A stretch of 37,158 nucleotides of DNA, from assembly GCA_015680685.1 (NCBI GenBank), contig MNCI01004106.1, forward strand, positions 38,112 to 75,269, in the 5' to 3' direction. Shown in pieces: positions 1-10,270 of the stretch. Below the pieces are notes generated by a model. It ran no database searches. It was not told where the DNA came from and saw nothing but the letters and a program-made list of their open reading frames with translations. Each line of letters begins with the position of its first letter. Positions within the stretch are counted from its first letter, which is position 1. The DNA is from Gnetum montanum (taxonomy: Eukaryota > Streptophyta > Gnetopsida > Gnetales > Gnetaceae). The position numbers and the translations under genes were made by a program.

Positions 1-1072
1 GTGTCACGGTGTATGGTTAAGCAAGTCTGAGGTATGTGATTTTTTTGGTATTTTTGGCTTATCTTCTATGCTACCAGGAGAAAGGGTTGAGAAACTAAGC
101 TAACTCTAACTAAGATCTAAGTCTAAATTAACTAGCGTCAGCATCCGTTCCCACTTACCGGACACACCTTGAACTATGCAACTGCAGCTTACCTCCAAAA
201 CATGCTTAGTGACCTCCAAAAGTGACTAGTAAATTTGTAGTCTCTATCATTATTAGTATTCAAAGGAATTCCATGCAACTTCATAACATGCTTGAAAAAA
301 ACGTTACCACATGAGAAGCATCACTCACCTTTTTGCATGGAATGAAGTATGCCATCTTGGAAAAATTGTCTACAATAATAGAAATTGCACCATTTCCACT
401 CTTGGTCTTTGGAATACCGCTTAAAAATCCATTGATATACTTTCCCATGGACCCTTAGAAATTGACAAAGACATGTAATATCCATCCACTCCTTTACCTC
501 CTTTGAACTTCTAACAAGTTAAAAACTCTGTAAATTTTGAAACTTCACTTGTCATACCAAGCCAAAAATAGATGCATACCCATAAGTTCTAATGTTTTAT
601 CCTTATCCATGTGACTTTCCATGCTACTATAATGTTTTCAAACAAAATATTTTTTCTAAAATCACAGTTAGAAATACATAACTTTCTATTCTCAAATATC
701 AATTCATCTTGAATATGATGGTCCCTTCATTTGTGTATCCTACTCAACAATGACTCTTCGAGACTTTTCCATACCTACCCAAAATCACAATCATGTTCAT
801 ACAAATAAACAAAATCATCCATACCTTCCACATGAGGTACAGTGAAACTAACCACATGCAACTTAGACAATTCATCAACCATTGTATTGGATTTTCTAAT
901 TTTTTTATTTTAACACAAAATTAAGCTCTTGTAATTGTGAAATCCACTTCATGTGCTTTGCACTCAAGTTCTATTGAGAATTTAGAAATTGTAGTACTTT
1001 GTGATTTGTCATCAAAGTCAAATTCTTGAGCAATAAGTAATGCCTCCAATGCTTGATTACTTAAAAAATGGT
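1..1072 (-). pseudogene. Element F, left half: RNase H C-terminus and integrase of a gypsy retrotransposon (decayed)
   Basis: Read on the minus strand from 1072 down, broken frames give the end of a gypsy RNase H (H-W-R-H-Y-L-L near 1050, then T-N-H-K-V-L-Q, K-H-M-K-W-I-S-Q-L-Q near 950). Further down is an integrase core with G-F-L-S-G-I-P-K-T-K-S-G-N and V-D-N-F-S-K-M-A-Y-F-I-P near 440-330. The residues around 180 resemble the region before the catalytic glutamate. Stops and frameshifts occur throughout, so it cannot encode a protein. The fragment begins exactly where the RNase H at 23932-24060 stops, and both read in the same direction, so they are halves of one element split by element A. 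The rest of the integrase and the 3' LTR lie left of the window. Confidence 0.85.
1068..1072. repeat. Target-site duplication of element A, left copy (ATGGT)
   Basis: These five bases directly precede the left LTR. The five bases directly after the right LTR (23927-23931) are ATAGT, one G-to-A transition away. Gypsy integrases normally make 5-bp duplications, so this fits an old insertion event. Confidence 0.7.
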
Positions 1073-1972
1073 TGATAAGAAACAAGTATACCCTACACCC
1101 AATTGTATGAATCACAAGCATGCATAAGCAATTCGATCAAATTTTGTGGACTTAGTTCCTATGTTCGCCTATAGACAAAGACTATGAACCTAAGGGTTAT
1201 GTGATCATTGTCTTCCTAACTCTTACTTGTGTATGATCTTACATATGATTAAGTGTGAGTTAAGGCATATGATATTTGTTTTTATTTATATTTTTATCTT
1301 AAGTTCTAAGTAAAAAGATGAAGAAATGGTTCTTAATTCTTTTAAGTACCTAATTATTCTAAAGGCTAAATATCCTAATATACATAACTATTCCCACCTT
1401 TCGTACACATCCTAAACTAGTACTAACACTACTAGGTTACCAAGTGACGATTACTAGGCATACCAAATGGCCACTACTAGATTACCAAGCATTGCATGTT
1501 ATTCTTGAGGTGATCATACTTATGTTTTCATGTTTAAATGCATTAATTACTTAAGGCAAGAAACATAAAGTGCTTAGAAGATAAAGTGTAAAAAAGAAAT
1601 ATTAAACTATCTAAGTGCTGCAATGAATGTTAGAAATCTCATATTTATTGTCGTTCACATTAAAGTGTTCAGGTACATGATGCTCAAATGAAGATTTGTA
1701 CAATCTCTTCATTCATATTACGAGCACTTAGATGGAAAATATTCTAACTCTAGAAACAACAAAATGTAATAACTTTGCAACACTATGGACTTAATGTACC
1801 ATAAATGTGGTTGATACATGCATTTATATAGGCTTGACTACATTAGTGTTAACACATTTGCATCGATGCATGTGAACATGCATTGATGGGGATACATCAA
1901 TGGGGCTATGTTGACAAGGTTGCATTGATGCATGCTTGTTTGTTGACATAGCTAGTTGAACTCACTTCATCA
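1073..1972 (-). repeat. Element A 3' LTR
   Basis: The sequence aligns along its whole length with 23044-23926 in the same orientation. By eye, about four fifths of the first 170 bases match, with mostly transition differences. It starts TGATAAG and ends CTTCATCA. A minus-strand TATA-like box (reverse complement of 1822-1830) lies about 150 bases inside its 5' end, matching the right copy. It contains three spaced TACCAA motifs between about 1437 and 1490. Confidence 0.88.
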
Positions 1973-2199
1973 TAACCCATGACTAACTGAAAACTCATCC
2001 TTGAGTTAACAAAAGTAGGATTGAGCTTCTTACCAAATTTAAGGAAAGTATGAAATTTATTAATTAAAAGATAGCAGATAGATGGACTAACTAAATGAAT
2101 TTAAGTGCTAGATTGTATAAGATTACCAAATTGGTATCCATGACAACAAAATTGAACACTCTTATAAAAATTTTTGCAGGTTTCCTTAGATTGTCAAAG
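1973..2199. other. Unassigned sequence between the element A 3' LTR and the coiled-coil relic
   Basis: This stretch should contain the polypurine tract of element A as a pyrimidine run on the plus strand. I see no convincing run next to 1972, so the tract is either decayed or the 3' end was rearranged. No reading frame is recognisable. Confidence 0.4.
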
Positions 2200-3650
2200 A
2201 CAAGGTGAAGTTTCAAATAGTGCTAGGAGGTGGAGGCTCCTGAGGTGTTGAAGGTCCTTCGCTATATTTAACTACTCATGGTAGTCGAGGTGCCTAAGGT
2301 TATCTTGTTAGTGCTAATGCTATTGGTGGAAGTCTAAAAGCATCCAACAATGCTTTCATCTTCTCTTCCTTACTTCATGCATCATACGTAGTCAATGTAA
2401 CTTCACCAATGTGGGATGGTATGGGGATATCCCACAAGCATAGCATTGTGAGGAGCATCTCCTTGGCATTGAAAAACCATGATGCAAATTGTTCACATTC
2501 AATATTGAATGTCTTGACTAGATTTTAAAGCTTGTGGTAGTCATTCATCCTCCTAGTTAGGTTTTCAGCAATGATCTTTGATTAGTGAATTGGCTTTTGA
2601 GAATATCAAGCTCTACATTGGCTATCTCTAACTATTGTTTTGTCTCCTTGTGATGCTTGAATTCTACCTCATACAAGACATAATAACTAGTCATATCTTT
2701 CTCAAACTCATTCCTTGATCTCCTTGTGGTTAGCATAGTCAAGTTTTTATAATAAAGGTTCGTAAGCTTAATATACTCCATCATCTCCTTGATTTACAAC
2801 TCGTTTAGATAGATTTTTACCTTGTTATATTCATTTAAGCCATTGAAGATTGGCTGCCACACATCCCCTCTTTGCTGAAGTTGCTAGATGGCCTTATTCA
2901 TCTTTGCCTTGGTCAAATATATTTCTATTTTGTTCACATCTTTGAGAAGCCCATCTTGGTCCCTATAATGGTTCTTAATCCATTCAAATTTTAGGGCTTC
3001 ATTATCCTAGGCAGCTACATCAATTTTCATTTTTTTGGTAAAGTGCTTGGACTTTATCCATTGAGAGATTTCTATTCTCTACTATAAACCTCCTTAGATC
3101 AAGGTTCACCTTGGCTAGCTGCTTTTGTTACTGTCAAATGAAGTTAATCATTTGATCCTTTTGTTGTTCAATATTGCACAGGTGATGAAAGTCCTTGGTG
3201 AGAACCAAGTTTTTCTTGCAGACTTGAGCCATATCCTTATTGTTGTTGAGTTCCAAGGCTTCTGATAAGGAGGTGTTAAATACCACAACCTCCTTTGCAT
3301 TATTAACCTCCTTGAATCTTTGTTGAATTTGCTGAAAATCTTCATCTTGTGTGATGTTTAGGTTGAGAATGGTAGGGTTGAAGATACAGGCCCATAACTT
3401 CGTAACTTTGATAGCCAACCATTGATTTTTGGTGGTGGCTACCTACAGTTGGATGTTGGAAATTATGAGTTTACCATTTTACTCTAGTAGCTCTGATAAG
3501 GTTGCTGTAATTTCACCTAGGAGATCAAAGATCTATAGAAGTAGTTGCTCAATTCTCACTAGTCTTTCCAACAATTCTTCATGTTGGACTACATTCAACT
3601 AATCACTTCCCACTCTTGTAGATGTTTGGGTATCTTGCATGGGGGCAATG
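2200..3650 (-). pseudogene. Relict coiled-coil-rich reading frame of unknown family, possible extra ORF of element A or B
   Basis: On the minus strand from about 3650 to 2200 a protein-like sequence can be followed through a few stops and about two frame changes. It opens with a leucine-rich heptad-like stretch (E-E-L-L-E-R-L-V-R-I-E-Q-L-L-L near 3560). Next comes an open segment of 94 residues (3418-3134). After that is a charged K/E/N/Q-rich part (D-N-E-A-L-K-F-E-W-I-K-N-H-Y near 2990), and the C-terminal part is richer in aromatic residues (F-A-S-W-F-F-N-A-K-E-M-L near 2480). I do not recognise the family and see no gag, pol or zinc-knuckle motif. It sits between pol and the 3' LTR of element A in the same orientation, where Athila-like elements can carry an extra env-like ORF. 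It could instead belong to the missing tail of element B or to a host gene fragment. Confidence 0.45.
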
Positions 3651-4420
3651 TTTAGTATAGATGTCGTAGGAGCATGCAGGGCTTTTGATACTTGTCAGCC
3701 ACCAACTTCAACATTGTCTTTTATCTATGGTGCTACATCACCAAGATAGTCACCCCTTGCCTTCCTCCAAGTGCATTGAGAAATTTGGGACATTTCTAGA
3801 GATTTCAAGAAACTCTTATTTAGGCAAGAGGGTGACATGTACATGTTGGCAGACTACAACATTTGGTAGCCACTGGCAAACTCAAATGTGATGGGAAATG
3901 ATGACATGTACATGCTGAAGTTTGGCTCCGTGGTGGATGTGGTTCTTCAAAATGAAAACACACTAATGCCCAACAACTCGGAGGTCCACCCGTGGCTATG
4001 GCCATGACATCTTCAATGAGTTGATGGCTATGAGTAGCTTGAACATGAAGAACCTGCTGTTGCAAAATATAGTGGTGATGTTCTCATATAAGTGGATGCT
4101 CATTTGATTCAGGGCCAATAATCTAGGCATGTGGGCATTCCACTATCATGTGGAGGTGCATTTCTTAATGGGGATGTGTGTGATATTTGTTGAGGATGTG
4201 GACTGCCTACCATCTGATAGCATGAGTTGTGGCCTTACCTATGACTACTTCATGCACATTCCCTAAAATGATCGATCAAGGTTGAGATGATTTTTTGTGG
4301 ATGCGGTATCTCATGCGTTGATGTGGTGGGATCTCATGTACTTTTCTAGTATGGTGGGTTGCTAGTTGCACCATGCCACGCCTACCATTGCCACCTGCTT
4401 GTCACTTGCTTGCTGCTTGC
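3651..4420. other. Unassigned region, possible upstream part of the coiled-coil relic
   Basis: The minus strand has an 81-residue open stretch (4065-3820) rich in His, Cys, Pro and Ser without a recognisable motif. It may be a degraded low-complexity upstream part of the reading frame at 2200-3650, or chance. I see no RNA gene, LTR boundary or pol motif here. Confidence 0.3.
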
Positions 4421-4530
4421 CTTTAGCACCTTTGATCATTGCCTTGAGCATTGTCAATCACTACCTTTAGCATCGCTGATCACTGCCTCCAATGCCATCA
4501 ATCATCACCTCCAACATTGCTATGCGAACC
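4421..4530. repeat. Imperfect 22-bp tandem repeat, about five units
   Basis: Units start at 4421, 4443, 4465, 4487 and 4509, each opening with CTT or CTC. Most carry a GCA/CCA..T..ATCA core: CTTTAGCACCTTTGATCATT, then CTTGAGCATTGTCAATCACT, then CTTTAGCATCGCTGATCACT, and so on. The last unit is degenerate. Sequence upstream from about 4398 may hold one or two more decayed units. Confidence 0.7.
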
Positions 4531-5029
4531 CTACAATGGGTCATTCGTTAGTAGATAGAAAAATCAAATGTTTTTTGATAACTAACGGGAATTTTAAAAT
4601 TTTTGTCAACTGATGGAAAAATTTCAAAAGAAAATTTTGTGCCCATAATTATTAGTTTAAATAGAAAACATGCTTAATTATTTACAAAAATTGAAATTGG
4701 GGCTATGGTAACAAGAGAAATAAAAATTTTATCATTAAGTGCACATGTCTTGGAGTAGAATTGGGATGGATGAACTCTCGAGAAGTCTTGGAAAACATGA
4801 AAGTTGTGTGAACTTAAAACGACTATAACTTTTAAATTTGGAATCCATTTTCAACCAAAAAAAATCAATTCCAATAGATTTGAACCTTTTGAACTCAAAG
4901 GAACTATCATATTTAGCTTTTGGATATAGAAAACTAGCATTTAATTCATTGTTTCACGTTCCAAAAATAATTAGGATTTGCTACTTCATAAGAAATCTAT
5001 GATAGTTTCAACTTCTTCTGCAACTAACT
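4531..5029. other. A+T-rich stretch ahead of element E gag
   Basis: An LTR end and a TGGTATCAGAGC-like primer site would be expected upstream of the element E gag. Neither is visible, and nothing here resembles the E LTR at 9761-10270. It is either a non-LTR leader remnant or older DNA to which a 5'-truncated E is joined. Confidence 0.35.
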
Positions 5030-6200
5030 AACAATTTTGAGACCCATAAAAAGGGCCATAGAAGCTAATGATTATCATTATACCTAATTTCTTCAACTTA
5101 ACAATGTCTAGAACTCGAAGAATAAATTGGAGAGAAATGGAAGCACAATTAATGACCAAATGAATGCTCTTGAAGATTAAATAAAAGAGATTAGGGGTGT
5201 TTAAGAAGAACTTTGTCACTCAAACCAAGGGTTTGAGATAGAGATGTAAAATATGTCTAAGGAAATTAGGAAATTGTCCTAGAAGTCAGAGGATAAATGG
5301 TCAGATGTGCAAGAAAAGATGGATTCCTTTGTGGACTCTGTCAAACAATTAATTGACCATCTCATTCAGCCTTCAAATCCTACCTATGGTTTACCTAGGG
5401 AACAACATCAAGATCAAGATCAACTTTTCCCTAGGGATCCACAACAAACACAACCCCCACCTGCTAATGGATAGAATATCGAAATTCTGCTTGTAGGAAA
5501 TAGAATTGAAACTGAAGGTGAGGGATATGAGAATTAGCTTCATCTGCCTAGAGAATCATTGACATAAGTTCATGTTAAAAAAGTATGATAAAGCCCTTGG
5601 ATCCAATGCTAAGGCAAAGGATTGGCTTGATACAATGAAAAATTACTTCGATATGTTGAATTTGTCAAGCCATGAACATTTAGAAGTTATCTCCTTGTAT
5701 TTAAGAGGACTTGTGACAACATGGTGAAATGGATTGAGATCTCAAGGTTTAATTACAAATTAATTTTTGTTGAAATTTCGAACAGAAATTTGTTCTTGAT
5801 TCTTTTCTCAAAGAGTGCAAAATGAGATTTGATTTCTTAAGATTGGGAAGGCGATCCATAGATGATTACTACAAGGAATTCTATGATCTTTCTTGGTATG
5901 TAAGTTACCAAGATGAGGAATAAGTAGCTTCAAGATTCATTAGAGGACTACATGCTTAACTACATTCCCAAACACAAGCCCATAATCCTCAAAAAATTGA
6001 TGAAGCATATAGAATTGCTAAGGATTATGAGGAATCAAATAAGATATGAGTTACCCTTTGACAAGCAAATCTTTGATAAACTACCTTTCCATAAGCCATG
6101 GTAGAGGAGACACCAACCAAAAAAGCTTGATCAGGATTAGGATGTTTCATTTGTGATGAAGATCATTTCAAATGAGATTGCCCAAAATTTCAAGCAAAAA
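5030..6200 (+). pseudogene. Element E gag (capsid/nucleocapsid), decayed
   Basis: Shifted plus-strand frames give a charged N-terminal part (E-K-M-D-S-F-V-D-S-V-K-Q-L-I-D-H-L near 5330). A gag core follows (K-A-K-D-W-L-D-T-M-K-N-Y-F-D-M-L near 5610-5660, then D-D-Y-Y-K-E-F-Y-D-L-S-W-Y near 5860-5900). A CCHC-type zinc knuckle lies near 6145-6185 (C-F-I-C-D-E-D-H-F-K-stop-D-C-P). The knuckle is one residue shorter than the usual C-X2-C-X4-H-X4-C and carries a stop. Gag would form the particle and bind the RNA. Stops and frame changes prevent expression. Confidence 0.75.
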
Positions 6201-6313
6201 TATAGAGGACCAACCAAATCAAAAATCAAAAACCCAACCCAAACATGAACAGAGGAAAAATTCCAACTACTACCATAGCTGTGAAGAAGATATCTACATA
6301 AACTAAATCAGGT

Positions 6314-6616
6314 TTGCATAAATTTCAATTTGCTTTACTGATTATTGAAGGTTTAATTGATTGTAAACAAATTAAATTTTTGATTGATAGTGGTGCTAGT
6401 GATAACTTTATTTCTCCAAAGTTAATTAATTTAATGAAATTAAGTTTACCTTCAAAGAAAGTTATTAAGATAGAACTAGTAGATAGAACAATTGTGAGCA
6501 AGCATACCAGGTATGGAAAAATTAACTTTACTTTGCAAAACATGCCTTTCATTGATGAATTTTTTGAATTTGAACTAGGTGATGTCGATGTGATTTTAGA
6601 AATGTCTTTCCTATGA
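6314..6616 (+). pseudogene. Element E protease domain (open 100-residue remnant)
   Basis: This frame carries the retropepsin active-site motif L-I-D-S-G-A-S-D-N-F-I-S around residues 23-35. Downstream residues include V-D-R-T-I-V and the G-D-V-D-V-I-L-E-M-S-F-L stretch, which corresponds to the conserved I-L-G-M-x-[W/F]-L end of gypsy proteases. The Asp-Ser-Gly triad is intact. It lies between the zinc knuckle and RT, as expected in a gag-pol polyprotein. A TGA after F-L ends the frame, and related sequence continues into the RT linker with further stops. Confidence 0.85.
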
Positions 6617-6929
6617 AAATTTAATATTATTGCCCACTTTGGAACTCATATTTTAAAAGTCCCAACCAGTGACAAAGTCAAGGTTCTAAGGGGGGTAGGA
6701 ATGGCAAAGAAAGTTCATACAATAACCATTAAGCAAGCTAAAAGATTATTCAAAAAAGGTGCTATGATGTTGATTGTCAAAATAACCCAACCTTAGAAAT
6801 CTTTAGGTACTAAGACCTCGAAAGAACTTAAGGAATATAAAGATTTAGTATTTGGTGAAACTAGAGAATTACCTCCAAAAAGAACTATTGAGCATGCCAT
6901 TGATATTTTTCTTGGGACACAACCTATTT

Positions 6930-7690
6930 CAAAAGCCTTTATAGAATTTCTACCTATGAATTATGTGAATAAAAAGTACAATTAGACCAATTATTGAAAG
7001 AATGGAAAATTCGACCTAGCGTATCACCTTGGGGTGCATCAGTCTTATTCATTAAAAAGAAAGATGGTACACTGATTATAGAGCATTGACTAAAGTGACG
7101 ATTAAAATTACTTATCCCTTGACTAGAATCGATGATTTTTTTGATCAATTTATGGGTGCATGTTATTTCTCAAAGATCGATTTAAAATCAAGTTATCACC
7201 AAATAAGGATTAAGGAGAAAGATATTGAGAACACTACTTTTAGAACCAGGTATGGGTTATAAGAATTTGTTGTGATGCTTTTTGGATTAACTAATGCACT
7301 TGCAACATTCATGACATTAATGAATAATATTTTTCATGAATATATTGATCAATTTTTTATAGTATTTATGGATGATATACTTGTTTATTCTAAGTCAAGA
7401 GAAGAAAAAATCAAGCATTTGAAAATTACAATGGAAATTCTTAAAGAGCATCAGCTCAAAGCTAAATTGAGTAAATGTGAACTCTTTAAAGAAGAAGTTT
7501 CATACTTAGGACATATAATTTCCAAGAAAGGATTTCAAGTAGATCTAGCAAAAATTAGTGCGATCGAAGATTGGCTTGAATTAAAAGATGTTACAATGGT
7601 TCATAGCTTTTTAGGTTTAGCCAGTTTTTATTGACATTTCATTAAAGATTATTCTACCTTGGTAGCCCCATTGACTAACCTTTTGTAGGA
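6930..7690 (+). pseudogene. Element E reverse transcriptase, frameshifted
   Basis: RT motifs appear in order. First are [16 protein letters not shown] (near 7020-7065) and Y-R-A-L-T-K, with a frame change and a short deletion between them. Then come [13 protein letters not shown], the V-M-L-F-G-L-T-N-A motif and the catalytic F-M-D-D-I-L-V-Y-S-K-S (near 7360-7395). The thumb follows with S-Y-L-G-H-I-I and S-F-L-G-L-A-S-F-Y. The section 7272-7634 stays open for 120 residues. The catalytic Asp pair is intact, but stops (for example before E-F-V at about 7259) and the frameshift disable the enzyme. Confidence 0.9.
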
Positions 7691-7697
7691 GAAATTT

Positions 7698-8057
7698 GTG
7701 TTCAAATTTGATGAAAAATGTAGGGAATATTTTCTCAGATTAAAGATGCTACTTACAACAGCACCTATTTTGAGAATTCCAAATGAAGAATTACCATTTG
7801 AAGAATCCATGGATGCCTGTGGAATAGTAATCAATGTAGTTCTTTCACATGAAGACAAAGAAATATGTTATGAATCTTGTAAATTACAAGGAGTTGAGGT
7901 AAATTACTCAACCCATGATTTAGAATTTCTAGCAATTGGTCATGCTCTAAAAGTTTGGAGACATTATCTTTGTAGAAATAGGTTTGTACTAAAAAAAGAT
8001 CATAAAAGTTTAGAATATTTACAAAGAGAGCCTATTTTGAATGTTTGTCAAAGGTGA
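7698..8057 (+). pseudogene. Element E RNase H domain remnant
   Basis: An open stretch of 119 residues continues from the RT connection (F-K-F-D-E-K-C-R-E-Y-F) into RNase H. It has E-E-S-M-D-A-C-G-I-V-I-N-V-V-L, where the first catalytic Asp is kept in M-D-A, then N-Y-S-T-H-D-L-E-F-L-A-I, A-L-K-V-W-R-H-Y-L and K-D-H-K-S-L-E-Y-L. A usually invariant T-D-H is K-D-H here. Normally it removes the RNA strand during reverse transcription. It ends in a stop at the start of the integrase linker. Confidence 0.88.
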
Positions 8058-9491
8058 TAGATAGAATTATTGGTTGAATATGATTTTGAAATCAAATATA
8101 TTCACGGTAAAAAAATGTGGTAGTTGATGCCCTTAGTCGAATGTGGAACTTAATGATAGGTGTGGTAATGACACCTATGGAAGAAGAAATCAAGGAATAA
8201 ATAAAAGAATACCCTTATTTTAAAAATATTTTAACCAATATTTCCTATGAGCCTCAATATCAACTTACCTCTAATGATTTATTGATGAAAGTACAAAGAG
8301 TATGCATACCAAAAGGAAATTAGAGACTAAGGTTATCGTGTGAAGCACATGAAATATCATACATAGGACACCCAAGTTATATTAAGACCTATACGATAAT
8401 TCGCAAATCTTATTTTTGGCATGGAATGAAGAATGATGTGTCCTCATACATTAAGAATTGTTCAACGTGTCCAAGAATAAAAGTTAAACAGAAGAAACCC
8501 AATGGATTATTACAACCTATGGAAGTCCCAACCTAGAAATGGGAAGATATCACTATGGATTTCATTGTGGGATTGCCAATAACTAAAAAGGGAAATGACT
8601 CAATTTTCATAGTGGTTGATCATCTATCAAAGATGGCACATTTTATAACTTTGAAATCTATAAACACAACAAAATAAGTAGCCCAAAAATTTGTACGTGA
8701 AGTATTTCAATTGCATGGTTGTCCAAAATCTATTTCTTTGGATAGAGATGCCAAGTTCATATCTAAATTCTAGAAAAATTTCTTTAGAGAACTTAGAACC
8801 TAGTTCAAATTTAGCATAGCTTACCACCCTGAGACTGATGGATAGACTGAACATGTAATTAGAATATTAGAAGATATCTTACAAAGCTATGTTGGGAGTA
8901 GACAAAAAATATGGGAGAATTATTTGCACTTGACAGAATTTTTCTATAATAACAATTATCAATGTTCTATACATCGAACACCATTCAAAGTAGTATATGG
9001 ATGTGACTGTTGTACACCACTAAGCTAGGTAGATCCAACTTTAAGAATGGAATGGAAGGAAGAAGAAATGAAATTAATGGAAAACACTATCACAAGAGTT
9101 AAAAAAATTTACAAGTTTCCCAAGATAAATATAAAGGATATGTAGATCAACATTGACTTAAAAAAAATTCTAAGTAGGAGATCAAGTATTATTGAGAGTA
9201 AAACCTACCAGAAGTTCTCTTAAATTGGGAAAATATGGACCTTTTGAAATCTCTAAAAGAAGTGGTGAAGTAGCATATCGATTGAATCTTCCAACAACCT
9301 TAAAAATTCATCTAGTTTTTCATGTGAGCTTGCTAAAGAAATTTCATGAAAATGATGTACCATATGTGTTGGATTGGAATACTTTGCCATTACAATCCAA
9401 CACCAACTTTGAAGTTAAACCCATTGCTATTAAGAACCAATTAACCAAGAAATTACAAAATGAAACTATTAGCGAAGTACTTGTTCAATGA
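8058..9491 (+). pseudogene. Element E integrase, decayed
   Basis: A zinc-finger remnant (S-Y-I-K-N-C-S-T-C-P-R near 8440-8475) is followed by the core. The first catalytic Asp is in [10 protein letters not shown] (about 8550-8580), the second in S-L-D-R-D-A-K-F-I-S (about 8735-8765), and the Glu is in the T-D-G-stop-T-E-H segment near 8835-8850. The C-terminal part is open from 9192 to 9491, with [15 protein letters not shown] and [12 protein letters not shown], typical of chromoviral integrase. Several in-frame stops and at least one frame change near 9150-9185 separate the parts. Confidence 0.9.
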
Positions 9492-9749
9492 TCAGATTGT
9501 GATCAACAAACTTGGAAAAACAAGGGTTTTATTTGAAATACTTACCCTCAAATTTTGATCATCATGATATTCAATGATAAATTTAATTTTTTATGGATAT
9601 AATAAATTATGTTTTATAATTTCTAATCTTTTATTTGTATAGATGATAATGAGGAAAATAAAGGAACTGAAGTTGAGGAGCATAACAATGAAGCAATAGC
9701 TGAGCAGTTGGACATGGAGGAAGCACTTGAGGATAAGCTAGATGCTTAA
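9405..9749 (+). pseudogene. Element E chromodomain-like tail plus acidic C-terminus, with a possible degraded intron
   Basis: After the integrase, [16 protein letters not shown] and Q-Q-T-W-K-N-K-G-F-I (9405-9530) resemble the chromodomain-type tail of plant chromoviruses, which helps direct insertion into chromatin. A TGA stands where a conserved Trp is expected (9489). A+T-rich sequence follows up to a good 3' splice-like site (TTATTTGTATAG, ending at 9642). After it comes an acidic tail (M-E-E-A-L-E-D-K-L-D-A) with a TAA at 9747-9749, directly before the purine tract. The intron is my inference. Confidence 0.55.
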
Positions 9750-9760
9750 GGGAGGTAGGT
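9748..9760 (+). other. Polypurine tract of element E
   Basis: AAGGGAGGTAGGT lies directly before the TGTAAT start of the 3' LTR, where plus-strand DNA synthesis is primed in LTR retrotransposons. It overlaps the stop codon of the acidic tail. Confidence 0.8.
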
Positions 9761-10270
9761 TGTAATGTCCCATACCTTGTTAAGGGTGGAAACAATTGTA
9801 AACAATGTAATTAACCTTCAAATGAAGGGGAACGTTGTTATGAGGAGTTACGATTATTCATGTATGCCTTGGAAAAGGGTTTAACCTATGCCATTTAAGG
9901 TTGGGGTTAGAAGTTGTACCAGGAATGGAGTTTTGGAGCTAGGAGAGGTAAGTAACAGGAGCTAGGTGAAGTGGGATAGAAAGGGATTGATCACCCCTTT
10001 GGCCAGACAGCCTAACCATGGTGGTAGTGCCAGATTATCTCTATGGCTTAAGTGGCATAGGAAGACAACCTAGAGGGCGTTGCAGTACTCTCTTCTATTA
10101 ATAAAATTTTTTCATTTTTGTATGTTTCATTCTTTAGTACCAATTATCTATTTACTAGTTAATTCATTTATTAAATATTTATAATATTTCTAGAATATTA
10201 TCTAAGAAAATGATGAATGCAATAAATTAAGCAACTGTATTTTTATGACATCTGGGAGCGGGATGTCACA
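9761..10270 (+). repeat. Element E 3' LTR (about 510 bp)
   Basis: The ends are TGTAATGTCCC and GGGATGTCACA, which are near-perfect inverted termini. It begins directly after the purine tract. An ATTAATAAAAT stretch near 10098-10108 could hold the polyadenylation signal. No partner LTR is found in the window. Confidence 0.85.

Larger units (their letters stand above)
5030..10270 (+). mobile_element. Element E: chromovirus-type gypsy retrotransposon, 5' LTR not visible
   Basis: The plus-strand order is gag, zinc knuckle, protease, RT, RNase H, integrase, chromodomain-like tail, purine tract, LTR, the layout of plant chromoviruses. The right boundary is clear: a purine tract at 9748-9760, then an LTR from TGTAATGTCCC to GGGATGTCACA ending at 10270. 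The left boundary is uncertain because no second LTR copy is seen. The sequence right of 10270 is the decayed tail of element B, so E most likely inserted there. Confidence 0.85.
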
